Part shown: piece after piece, positions 16,693 through 24,526 of the stretch | Numbering within the stretch: the first letter of the stretch is position 1 | Layout of the letters: every line of letters begins with the position of its first letter | Source of the DNA: Bacillota bacterium | GTDB taxonomy: Bacteria; Bacillota; Clostridia; Acetivibrionales; DSM-1351 | Direction: 5' to 3' | NCBI GenBank assembly: GCA_023393115.1 | Contig: JAEWMS010000025.1 | Location: 71,965-135,964, forward strand | Length of the DNA: 64,000 bases | Made by a program: the position numbers and the translations under genes | The notes under the pieces: generated by a model | The model's database searches: none | Seen by the model: only the letters and a program-made list of their open reading frames with translations | Told to the model about the DNA's origin: nothing

Positions 16693-16807
16693 TGGTGGCC
16701 TTCAGTCGAAGCGTAGCGAAAGATGCTGGTAGCATGCTTTGCAGCTTCGAGTCCCTGTTAGGATTGCTGTAAGCAATCCTTATCTTCGCGGGAGCGAAGA
16801 AAGGCCA
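16693..16807 (-). ncRNA. tRNA-like folded element between two tRNA genes
   Basis: 115 nt on the tRNA strand. GGCCTT at the 5' end pairs with AAGGCC, followed by ACCA, as in a tRNA acceptor. Inside are three arms: CTTCGC/GCGAAG with a GGGA-type loop, AGGATTGCT/AGCAATCCT with a 3-nt loop, and a longer TCGAAGC/GCTTCGA arm with an inner ATGCT/AGCAT hairpin. It shares CTGAAGGCC-ACCAC with the neighbouring CAT tRNA and carries an inverted copy of that tRNA's TTCGAGTCCCTG (16746-16757). It is not a normal tRNA: there is no 7-nt anticodon loop or standard T-loop. It may be a rearranged duplicate or a structured spacer. Confidence 0.45.
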
Positions 16808-16834
16808 TGTAAAAGTAATATTAAAATAAAATGT

Positions 16835-16910
16835 GGTGGGCCTTCAGGGACTCGAACCCCGGACCAACCGGTTATGAGCCGGTTGCTCTAACCAACTGAG
16901 CTAAAGGCCC
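16835..16910 (-). tRNA. tRNA with anticodon CAT (Met elongator or Ile2)
   Basis: 76 nt with encoded CCA. The acceptor is GGGCCTT/AAGGCCC, the anticodon loop is CTCATAA with CAT at 16874-16876, and the T-loop is GTTCGAGTC. It could be elongator tRNA-Met or the lysidine-modified tRNA-Ile2; the CGGCTCATAACCG-type anticodon arm resembles Bacillus tRNA-Ile(CAT) somewhat more. One T-stem pair (C against T) looks mismatched in this reading. First gene of the minus-strand tRNA operon. Confidence 0.88.
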
Positions 16911-16928
16911 TCAAAAAGGACGTTTTTT

Positions 16929-16957
16929 AGTATAATAAAAAAACAAATTTTAGTCAA
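16929..16957 (-). promoter_or_regulatory. Promoter of the tRNA(CAT)-tRNA-Phe operon
   Basis: Minus-strand TTGACT, a 17-bp T-rich spacer, TATACT, about 19 bp before the tRNA 5' end. Confidence 0.75.
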
Positions 16958-17146
16958 TAGTAAAAAAAAATAATTTTTGCTTTTTTCACTTTCCTGACAA
17001 ATCAATGACAACCCAAAGATTAATAACTATTTCTAAATATCAGTTTTATTTTAAGTTAAAATTCATAAACTATTCTAGGAAAGTCTCAATTTATTTGATA
17101 AAATTGAATCACTGAAGAATATGGGAAAAGGGTTGGAACAAAATTC

Positions 17147-18196
17147 ATGGGAATAATAAAAAATTTGGAGTACTTATCACAACTTGTTGCAGTACCTGGT
17201 TATGAAAAGGATGCAGCTGAAAAATGCGCAATTCTATTTATGGACTGGTGCGATAAGGTTAGCGTTGATAAGTTTTTTAATGTTATATGTTTAAAAAAGG
17301 GATGTAACAGGGCTGCAAAAAAAATAATGATATCAGCACATATTGACGAGATCGGATTTTTGGTGAATTCTATAGATGAAAAGGGCTTTGTTGGTTTAAC
17401 AAATGTTGGAGGTATAGACAGTAAGATACTTTTGGCACAGGAAGTTATCATACACGGAAAGCAGGATATTATCGGTGTTATTGGAGCTACCCCGCCTCAT
17501 TTGTTAAAGCCTGAGGATGCAGGAAAGGCAGTAAAGCTTAAGAATCTTAGAGCAGACACCGGACTTTCTGGTGAAGAATTGAAAAAGTTTATTTCCATTG
17601 GAGATACAGTATCTCTGAAATCAAAACTAACAATATTGAATGAACAGAAAGCCAGTGGAAAGTCACTGGATAACAGAGCCAGTATAGCGTGTTTACTTGA
17701 AATACTAAGGCTTCTTAAGGATGTTAATCATGAAAATGATTTATTATTCGTAGCATCATCTCAGGAGGAGACAAATTTGGCCGGAATTATGACGGCGTCA
17801 TATGCCCTTAGACCTGATGCGGCAATAGTTATAGACGTATGTCACGGAGATATTCCTGACCTTCCAAAGGAGGTTTCCTCAACACCCGGTAAAGGACCTG
17901 AAATTTCTATAGGTCCTAATTTACAGCCAAAGCTTGTTTCAAAGCTATTTGAATTAGGCAGGGAAAATGGTATTCCGTATCAGAAAATGGTTGAAGCGGG
18001 AGATACCGGAACGGAGGCCTGGGCAACACAGGTCAGTGCCAACGGAATACCGACAGCGCTGCTTTCCATTCCAGTAAGATATATGCACACTACTGTAGAA
18101 ACTGTAAACCTGGAAGATATAAAATTCACTGCAAGATTGGTCTCAGAATTTGCCAAACAAAGCAGTGAACAGCTGGGGGAATTATTATGCTTATAA
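17147..18196 (+). CDS. M42-family aminopeptidase (1 of 3)
   Basis: 349 aa metallo-aminopeptidase of the M42 / CelM-FrvX family. These are large homo-oligomeric shells that trim short peptides in the cytoplasm. Metal and catalytic residues are in order: SAHIDEIGF, SLDNRASIAC, SSQEETNLAG (general-base glutamate), VIDVCHGDIPD, and a late RYMHTT histidine. It is the most divergent of the three copies, with TNLAG where others have VGLRGA. It overlaps the next gene by 10 bp. The ribosome-binding site is weak (GGTTGGA). Confidence 0.9.
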   Translation: MGIIKNLEYLSQLVAVPGYEKDAAEKCAILFMDWCDKVSVDKFFNVICLKKGCNRAAKKIMISAHIDEIGFLVNSIDEKGFVGLTNVGGIDSKILLAQEVIIHGKQDIIGVIGATPPHLLKPEDAGKAVKLKNLRADTGLSGEELKKFISIGDTVSLKSKLTILNEQKASGKSLDNRASIACLLEILRLLKDVNHENDLLFVASSQEETNLAGIMTASYALRPDAAIVIDVCHGDIPDLPKEVSSTPGKGPEISIGPNLQPKLVSKLFELGRENGIPYQKMVEAGDTGTEAWATQVSANGIPTALLSIPVRYMHTTVETVNLEDIKFTARLVSEFAKQSSEQLGELLCL

Positions 18197-19221
18197 AAGA
18201 ATTAACTGATTTAAATGGTGTATCGGGAAATGAAAAGGAAGTAAGAGAGTATATAATCTCAAAAATAGAAAACCTATGTGATTCCTATAAGGTAGACTCC
18301 ATCGGAAATGTTATTGCATTTAAAAGAGGTAGCGGGAGCAAGCAAAAGGTAATGCTGTCGGCTCACATGGATGAGGTTGGTTTCATTGTAGCCGGCCATA
18401 CAGATAAAGGCTTCATAAAGTTTAAGGCTGTAGGCGGAATTGATGATAGGATACTTCCCGGGAAAAAGGTAGTTGTTGGGAAGAAGAAGTTGAGTGGTGT
18501 TATTGGAATAAAGCCCATTCATCAGCAGGAACGTGAAGAGCGTGAAAAGATTACAAAAATCAAGCAGCTATATATTGATATAGGTGCCGACTCAAAGGAG
18601 GAAGTTGAAAAATTGGCACCTTTGGGAGAGTTCATTGCCTTTGACAGTGATTTTGTTAACCTGGGCTACGATTGTATAAAAGCTAAAGCTCTTGACGACA
18701 GGGTGGGGTGTGCTGTTCTTATAGAAGCTCTTAAGCACAGCTATGACTTCGACCTTTATGCCTGTTTTACCGTTCAGGAGGAGGTGGGACTCAGAGGTGC
18801 TCAGGTGGCCGCATACGGTGTAATGCCTGATATTGCACTAATAATTGAGGGAACCACCTGTGCAGATGTACCTGACGTAGAAAAGCATGAGTATTCAACA
18901 ATACTTGGAAATGGCGCTGCTCTTACCATTATGGACAGAACCTGCTATTGTGACAGGGAACTGGTTCAATATCTATACGATGTAGCAGTTCAAAACAACA
19001 TTAAGGTTCAGTATAAACAAACCACAACCGGGGGAAATGATGCCGGTCAAATTCAAAGAACCGGAACGGGTGTAAAAACTGCTTCAATATCCGTTCCCTG
19101 TAGATATATACATTCACCTGTTTCGGTAATGAGCCGAAGTGATTATGAAGCAGTTGAAAGGCTTACAATTACCGCGCTGCACCAAATCAGTATCGACAAG
19201 GGAATTTTGAAAAAACAGTAG
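18187..19221 (+). CDS. M42-family aminopeptidase (2 of 3)
   Basis: 344 aa, same family. The motifs are complete: SAHMDEVGF, KALDDRVGC, QEEVGLRGAQ, EGTTCADVPD, TTTGGNDAGQ and CRYIHSP. Its start lies inside the end of the first M42 gene with TGGGGG just upstream, indicating translational coupling. Co-expression of different M42 subunits could yield mixed oligomers, as reported for some archaeal TET enzymes. Here that is inference from the gene order. Confidence 0.92.
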   Translation: MLIKELTDLNGVSGNEKEVREYIISKIENLCDSYKVDSIGNVIAFKRGSGSKQKVMLSAHMDEVGFIVAGHTDKGFIKFKAVGGIDDRILPGKKVVVGKKKLSGVIGIKPIHQQEREEREKITKIKQLYIDIGADSKEEVEKLAPLGEFIAFDSDFVNLGYDCIKAKALDDRVGCAVLIEALKHSYDFDLYACFTVQEEVGLRGAQVAAYGVMPDIALIIEGTTCADVPDVEKHEYSTILGNGAALTIMDRTCYCDRELVQYLYDVAVQNNIKVQYKQTTTGGNDAGQIQRTGTGVKTASISVPCRYIHSPVSVMSRSDYEAVERLTITALHQISIDKGILKKQ

Positions 19222-19246
19222 TATATTTATTATTCAATACATTTTA

Positions 19247-19349
19247 TGGCCGCTATATCGGCTCAAAGCAACAATGTTGACTCGAAGCGGTTAAACTATC
19301 AAAACCAAAAGTATAAAAGCCGCTATTACGGCTCATGGAGGTTAATATG
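19247..19349 (+). promoter_or_regulatory. Double-hairpin leader ending in the conserved start region
   Basis: A first hairpin (GGCCGCTATATCGGCT, followed by CAAAGC) is followed about 50 nt later by AGCCG-CTATTA-CGGCT and then CATGGAGGTTAATATG. The first block is nearly identical to 61495-61519, and the last 16 bases are identical to 62008-62023. The hairpin abuts the ribosome-binding site of the third M42 gene, so it could modulate its translation. Confidence 0.55.
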
Positions 19350-20336
19350 CAGGAAACATTGAAATTGGTGACCCAGGTATTCGGGGTCTCCGGAAACGAA
19401 GATGAGATAAGAGAAGTCATAACAAATGAAATAAAGAAACATGTTGATGAGATAAGAGTAGATGCAATGGGCAACTTAATTGCTGTAAAAAAGGGAAAAA
19501 AGAAAAAGATAATGCTTGCAGCTCATATGGATGAGATAGGTGTTATAGCTACTTTTATCGATGAAAATGGCTTCATTAGGTTTTCCAATCTGGGAGGAGT
19601 TTCACCGTTTACTTCCCTCGGACAGCGAGTAAAATTCCGGAACGGAACAATAGGTACTGTGAATTCGGAAGAAAAGCTCGAAGATATGAAGGGGCTGAAG
19701 TTGGGGAAGATGTATATCGATATTGGCTGTAAAAACAGAGAAGAAGCTGAAAAGCTAGTTAGGGTAGGAGATACGGCCAGCTTTGTAGGTGATTATATTG
19801 TACAGGGAAATTACGCTATATCCAAGGCAATGGATGACAGAAGCGGATGCGCTGTATTAATCAAACTTATAAAAACACTACCAAAAACAGATAATGAAAT
19901 TTACTTTGTTTTTACAACGCAGGAGGAACTTGGTCTCAGGGGAGCAAAAACCGCTGCATTCGGTATAATGCCCGACTGCGCTGTTGCAATCGATGTTACG
20001 CTTACAGGTGATACCCCCGAAAGCAATAGTAGAGAGGTAAAACTGGGAGGGGGACCCGCAATTAAAGTTAAGGACAGTGCATATATAGCAAACCCATCAA
20101 TACGAAGATCACTTGAGGAACTGGCCGCAGAAAACTCTATTCCATTCACTCTTGAGCTTCTTGACAGAGGCGGCAGTGATCCTGGAGCAATACAGACTTC
20201 GGGAGTGGGTGTTCCATGTGGTGGGATATCAATACCCTGCAGAAGTGTACATTCTCCTTCTGAAATGGTATGTCTCGAAGATTTGGAGAATTGTGTAAAA
20301 CTTACAGCTCTATTTATTAAAAATTACAAAGGCTAG
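19347..20336 (+). CDS. M42-family aminopeptidase (3 of 3)
   Basis: 329 aa, same family and full motif set: AAHMDEIGV, KAMDDRSGC, TQEELGLRGAK, DVTLTGDTPE, LDRGGSDPGA and CRSVHSP. The ATG at 19347 is used because GGAGG is seven bases upstream; an in-frame ATG at 19335 overlaps that site. Unlike copies 1 and 2, it has its own leader with hairpins, so it can be regulated separately. An EamA permease gene follows after 13 bases. Confidence 0.92.
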   Translation: MQETLKLVTQVFGVSGNEDEIREVITNEIKKHVDEIRVDAMGNLIAVKKGKKKKIMLAAHMDEIGVIATFIDENGFIRFSNLGGVSPFTSLGQRVKFRNGTIGTVNSEEKLEDMKGLKLGKMYIDIGCKNREEAEKLVRVGDTASFVGDYIVQGNYAISKAMDDRSGCAVLIKLIKTLPKTDNEIYFVFTTQEELGLRGAKTAAFGIMPDCAVAIDVTLTGDTPESNSREVKLGGGPAIKVKDSAYIANPSIRRSLEELAAENSIPFTLELLDRGGSDPGAIQTSGVGVPCGGISIPCRSVHSPSEMVCLEDLENCVKLTALFIKNYKG

Positions 20337-20349
20337 GATTCGGAGAATA

Positions 20350-21252
20350 ATGTCTAAATTAAACTTATCTGATATAACGCCAAAGCGAAATTTGGCGTTG
20401 TTTTTTCTTGTTTTAACGGCGGTATTATGGAGTCTGGGAGGATTGTTGATTAAACTGGTAGATTGGAACCCGATCGCTATAGCAGGTGCCAGAAGCCTTA
20501 TAGCTGCTGCCTTAATATTGTTTTTTGTTAAAAAGCCTGATTTTAGGTTTACATTTACAAAATTTGCTGCTTCATTTGTATATGCCGGGACGGTTATAGC
20601 TTTTGTTTATGCAAACAAACTTACATCGGCTGCAAATGCCATCATTCTCCAATACACAGCACCTATTTATGTTGCGGTTTTTGGAGCTATATTCTTAAAG
20701 GAGAAGGTAAGATGGTATGACGTCATTACGATAGTAACGGTTCTTGGTGGTATTATACTATTTTTTATTGATGAGCTATCTCCCGGAAATATGCTAGGAA
20801 ATATACTTGCCATTATCAGCGGTGTATTCTTTGCTTTAACAGCCTTATTATTGAGGTTTCAGAAGGATGACAACCCTTTGGACAGAATATTTTGGGGAAA
20901 TGTAATGACTGCTATTGTAGCTATACCTTTTATGTTCAAATCAGTACCTGATTCAAAAAGTATAATCGGTATTATTTTGCTTGGTATCTTTCAGCTTGGA
21001 TTCTCATATATATTATTCTCTTTTGCAATTAAAAACGTATCAGCTCTGGAGGCCGTTCTAATTCCATTCATTGAACCTGTTTTAAACCCAATATGGGTTG
21101 CACTGGTAGTAAATGAAATTCCTGGAGTTTATTCTCTTATAGGCGGAGGGATTGTATTAGCGGCAGTAACATTTAGGTGCGTTTACACATATTATCTGTC
21201 GAAGAAAAAAGAGTTAAGTACAAATAAGCAGGATTTTGTAGAGATTTCATAG
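20350..21252 (+). CDS. EamA/DMT-family permease
   Basis: 300 aa with ten predicted membrane helices in two EamA repeats (about residues 13-140 and 152-285). Characteristic are the VLWSLGGLLIKLVDWNP start and the LEAVLIPFIEPVLNPIWVAL segment in the second repeat. The drug/metabolite transporter superfamily exports small metabolites, and the cargo is unknown. It follows the third M42 peptidase by 13 bp and may be co-transcribed, which would fit export of amino acids released by peptidases. That link is a guess. Confidence 0.88.
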   Translation: MSKLNLSDITPKRNLALFFLVLTAVLWSLGGLLIKLVDWNPIAIAGARSLIAAALILFFVKKPDFRFTFTKFAASFVYAGTVIAFVYANKLTSAANAIILQYTAPIYVAVFGAIFLKEKVRWYDVITIVTVLGGIILFFIDELSPGNMLGNILAIISGVFFALTALLLRFQKDDNPLDRIFWGNVMTAIVAIPFMFKSVPDSKSIIGIILLGIFQLGFSYILFSFAIKNVSALEAVLIPFIEPVLNPIWVALVVNEIPGVYSLIGGGIVLAAVTFRCVYTYYLSKKKELSTNKQDFVEIS

Positions 21253-21359
21253 AATAAATACATATAACATAAATATCTATGAATTACACTCAACAGTAAT
21301 TATTCTTATAAATGCGTCTATAAATGTGGTCAAAATCATTAATGAAATGGGGTGTTGTT

Positions 21360-22991
21360 ATGAATATTACCTTTCTTGGAGCAGCGAAAACCGTTACAGG
21401 CTCTTGTTATCTGATAGAGACCAAGGATAAGAAATTTCTTGTAGATTGCGGTATGTTTCAGGGGCGGGCAAATGAGGTCATTTTAAACGCCGAGCCTTTT
21501 TCCTTTAATCCCGGAGAGCTGGATTTTATGCTTTTAACGCATGCTCATATCGATCACAGCGGAAGAATTCCAAAGCTTTATATGGACGGTTTTAAAGGGA
21601 CTATTTATGCAACCAGACCGACAGTTCAGCTTTGCGGAATAATGCTGCCGGACAGCGGTCATATTCAGGAAACAGAAAATGAATGGCTGAATAGAAAAAG
21701 ACAGAGGGCCGGGAAGCCGCCAGTAAAACCTCTATATACGGTAAAAGAAGCTACAGATTGCTTGGAATTATTCAAGGGAGTAGCCTATGGTGAGGCCATC
21801 AGCATTACTGATGATATACGTGTACGGTTCAATGATGCAGGGCACATTTTGGGTTCTGCCATTATCGAGGTCTGGGTCAGAGAGAACGGAAAGGATACAA
21901 AGATCGTATTCAGCGGAGATCTTGGAAACAGGGGAGTACCCATTTTGAGAGACCCGGCAGTGATATCCGACGCAGATTATCTTGTTGTTGAGTCTACTTA
22001 CGGTAATAGGCAGCATATTTTAAAAAAGGATAAGGATAAGCTCGAAAGGTTTATAAACATTATTTCAGATACTATAGCAAAAGGTGGTAATGTTGTAATC
22101 CCGTCCTTTGCTGTGGGCAGAACCCAGGAAATAATTTATGATCTGAATAAGTACATGGATGTTTTCGGTGATGTGGTTGACAGAATACTGAATGTTCCTG
22201 TGTATGTGGATAGTCCTTTGGCAACCTCAGCAACACAAATTTTCAGGCAGAACCTGGATTGCTTTGATGAAGAAGCAAAGGAGTACATAGCAAACGGTGA
22301 CAATCCTCTTGATTTCCCAACCTTGAAATTTACTCAATCCCCGGAAGAGTCCAGAAAGCTGAATGAAAAAACAGAGAGTACAATAATTATTTCTGCCAGC
22401 GGAATGTGTGATGCCGGCAGAATAAAACACCATCTGAAGCATAACCTGTGGAGAAAGGAATCAACAATACTTTTTGTGGGTTATCAGGCTGAGGGGACTC
22501 TTGGAAGGAGAATACTGGATGGAGCAACCAAGGTTAAGCTTTTCGGTGAGGAGATAACGGTTAATGCCAGAATAGAAGCGATAGATGGTTTTTCCGGTCA
22601 TGCTGACAAATCCGGGCTTTTGTCATGGATAGGCAGTATTGCCAAGAAACCTAGAAAGGTATTTATTGTTCACGGCGAACAAGAGGTAATGAATGAGTTT
22701 GCACAGACTCTTAACGATGAATTCGGCCTGCAGTCAATTATTCCAGCCAGAGGTGACTCCTTTGTTGTCACTGCTGACAGCTTGTATGAAAATGCTTCTA
22801 ACATTGATGCTCAGAAGAGGTTCAGGAGACTGGCTGTTGTTGAAATGCTTGAGACTTTGAGAGAAGAATTTGAAGAATTGTCTGAGATTCTGAAGGGAGA
22901 CCTTAAACAGGAAAAATCAGATGTCGAAATTGATGAAGTTACTGCTAAACTAAAACTTGTAGAAAAGGCTATTGTTGAAGCACTAAAATAA
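21360..22991 (+). CDS. Beta-CASP MBL-fold nuclease-type protein
   Basis: 543 aa protein of the RNA-processing MBL / beta-CASP family (YSH1/CPSF73-like). The N-terminal MBL motifs are LTHAHIDHSGRIP (HxHxDH), DAGHILGSA and FSGDLGN. The beta-CASP insertion is at about residues 240-365, with VDSPLA and the SASGMCDAGRI motif. The C-terminal RMMBL motif is GFSGHADKSGLL, ending near VFIVHGEQE. A C-terminal tail rich in Glu follows. The family processes RNA or acts as 5'-exonuclease, but bacterial homologues are mostly uncharacterised. The start at 21360 follows GGGGTG. A strong terminator is downstream. Confidence 0.9.
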   Translation: MNITFLGAAKTVTGSCYLIETKDKKFLVDCGMFQGRANEVILNAEPFSFNPGELDFMLLTHAHIDHSGRIPKLYMDGFKGTIYATRPTVQLCGIMLPDSGHIQETENEWLNRKRQRAGKPPVKPLYTVKEATDCLELFKGVAYGEAISITDDIRVRFNDAGHILGSAIIEVWVRENGKDTKIVFSGDLGNRGVPILRDPAVISDADYLVVESTYGNRQHILKKDKDKLERFINIISDTIAKGGNVVIPSFAVGRTQEIIYDLNKYMDVFGDVVDRILNVPVYVDSPLATSATQIFRQNLDCFDEEAKEYIANGDNPLDFPTLKFTQSPEESRKLNEKTESTIIISASGMCDAGRIKHHLKHNLWRKESTILFVGYQAEGTLGRRILDGATKVKLFGEEITVNARIEAIDGFSGHADKSGLLSWIGSIAKKPRKVFIVHGEQEVMNEFAQTLNDEFGLQSIIPARGDSFVVTADSLYENASNIDAQKRFRRLAVVEMLETLREEFEELSEILKGDLKQEKSDVEIDEVTAKLKLVEKAIVEALK

Positions 22992-23040
22992 AATATTTTC
23001 TTAAAATTCATATATATTAAAATTAATTTTTATCAATTTT

Positions 23041-23078
23041 AACCAAAAAGCAATGAGATTTCTCATTGCTTTTTGGTT
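23041..23078 (+). terminator. Intrinsic terminator after the beta-CASP gene
   Basis: AACCAAAAAGCAATGAGA, a 2-nt loop, then its perfect reverse complement. An 18-bp stem, symmetrical, so usable in both directions. Confidence 0.85.
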
Positions 23079-23229
23079 ATGTTTATGCCTTTCAAACCCT
23101 TGAAATTACTGGAGTTAAGAAATATTGAACAGGTAAAAGGAAATCATACCATTTCATACAAAACTGGAAGTATATCAGTATAAATTAGAGTAATTAATAT
23201 TTTTTAGGGATTTTGAACCATTTGAATAA

Positions 23230-23258
23230 TTGACATTCTTTTAAAAAATTTGTATAAC
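23230..23258 (+). promoter_or_regulatory. Promoter of the lysozyme-like gene
   Basis: TTGACA, a 17-bp spacer, TATAAC, about 110 bp upstream of the ATG at 23372, leaving a transcribed leader with a hairpin. Confidence 0.7.
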
Positions 23259-23322
23259 TTATAAGGATGTAAAAAAGATGTTATTGTAGTTAATATTACA
23301 ATTTCGGATTAAAAACACAGCG

Positions 23323-23374
23323 TGGTCAAATAAGCATAAATAAATGCTTCGGGCCATTCGGAGGACTTAATATG
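23323..23374 (+). promoter_or_regulatory. Hairpin leader at the start of the lysozyme-like gene
   Basis: TGGTC pairs with GGCCA (outer stem) around AGCAT/ATGCT (inner stem), followed by TTCGGAGGACTTAATATG. It shares the TGGYC block and the spacing to the start codon with the other leader elements in this window, but its GGAGG context differs. Confidence 0.4.
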
Positions 23375-24352
23375 AATATTCTGAAATTAAAGAAAAAAGC
23401 GACTTTTTCTTTAATTGCGTTATTAATTGGCAGTACAATGTTTTACTATGCAAATAGTTTATTTGATATAACCGGGTACATAAGCAAGCAGGTCCAAATA
23501 CTTAAAGTGAGCGAAATGAAGTATGTGTATGGCCAGAATGATTTTTCGGGTGATAAATATTACGATAATTCCAATATATTCGATTACAGCAGTCGGTTAG
23601 GTCAAATCGGAAATTTCGGACAGGGAATAACGTATAACAATAATACGCCGGAATATTTGCTAATTGACGAAAATAAATATGTAGAAAGTACATCAATGGC
23701 TGATATTATTAAGAATCTGTCCGAATACAATTCAATACATGATAATCTTGAGAATCAAATAAATCAGGATTCATACAGGGATAAGAAACTAGGTTTTTAC
23801 TATGTCTTCTCATATGATTACACTATGAATGCATTAGAGGAATTGAATAATTCCATTGATAGAATATCAGCTGCTCAAAAGGTACCCAAGGCTTTACTAT
23901 CTGCTGTGCTATTTCGTGAAATGATGTTTCTCGGTCAGGAGGATTTACTTGACGGACTTCCTATTATAGGTGGAAAGTCTATGGGTATATGTCAGATTGG
24001 GATAGAGAATGTAAGATATAATGAACAAATTGTTCACGGTGAAAAATCACTGATAATGAGCGAATCTGACGATCAAATTAAAACTATGCTGCAAAACCCG
24101 AAACATGCTGTTTATTTTTGTGCTGTACAGCTTAGAGCCAGAGCAATTAGATTAACAGGGGATTCGGACATTGATCTGAATACACTAAGTGAAAAACAGC
24201 TTAAGAAGGTTCTTGAAAACTACAATCTTTCAAAAGTATCTATTAATGTCGGTCCTATAAAAACCAAGGAAACATATGCTTTGGAGACCTACAGATACTA
24301 TGAGCTATTTCAGGATTACTACAGGTTGCAGGAGAAAGATGCATTAAACTAA
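23372..24352 (+). CDS. Secreted or membrane-anchored lysozyme-like protein
   Basis: 326 aa. An uncleaved signal/anchor helix lies at residues 12-30 (FSLIALLIGSTMFYYANSLF). The central region has no recognised domain. In the second half, KVPKALLSAVLFREMMF gives a glutamate in the position of a lysozyme/transglycosylase catalytic acid, and GGKSMGICQIGIENV resembles the GxxGxxQ substrate loop of that fold. A peptidoglycan lytic role outside the membrane is therefore likely but not proven. It is a single gene between a promoter and a terminator. Confidence 0.6.
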   Translation: MNILKLKKKATFSLIALLIGSTMFYYANSLFDITGYISKQVQILKVSEMKYVYGQNDFSGDKYYDNSNIFDYSSRLGQIGNFGQGITYNNNTPEYLLIDENKYVESTSMADIIKNLSEYNSIHDNLENQINQDSYRDKKLGFYYVFSYDYTMNALEELNNSIDRISAAQKVPKALLSAVLFREMMFLGQEDLLDGLPIIGGKSMGICQIGIENVRYNEQIVHGEKSLIMSESDDQIKTMLQNPKHAVYFCAVQLRARAIRLTGDSDIDLNTLSEKQLKKVLENYNLSKVSINVGPIKTKETYALETYRYYELFQDYYRLQEKDALN

Positions 24353-24386
24353 CAAAGGTAACTAACTAAGATAATTAACCAGGACC

Positions 24387-24426
24387 AAATAAAGTGTAAT
24401 TTGATAAATTACACTTTATTTTTTTT
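24387..24426 (+). terminator. Intrinsic terminator after the lysozyme-like gene
   Basis: AAATAAAGTGTAATTT, a 3-nt loop, then AAATTACACTTTATTTTTTT. A 15-bp stem with a long U-run. Confidence 0.85.
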
Positions 24427-24526
24427 ATATTATGTAATAAAATATTTCCTGTAGCTAAAATATGACAATATTTATTTGGGTAGAATGGTGTTTTACTAAT
24501 TTAATATTTAATGGAGGACGGTTAGA

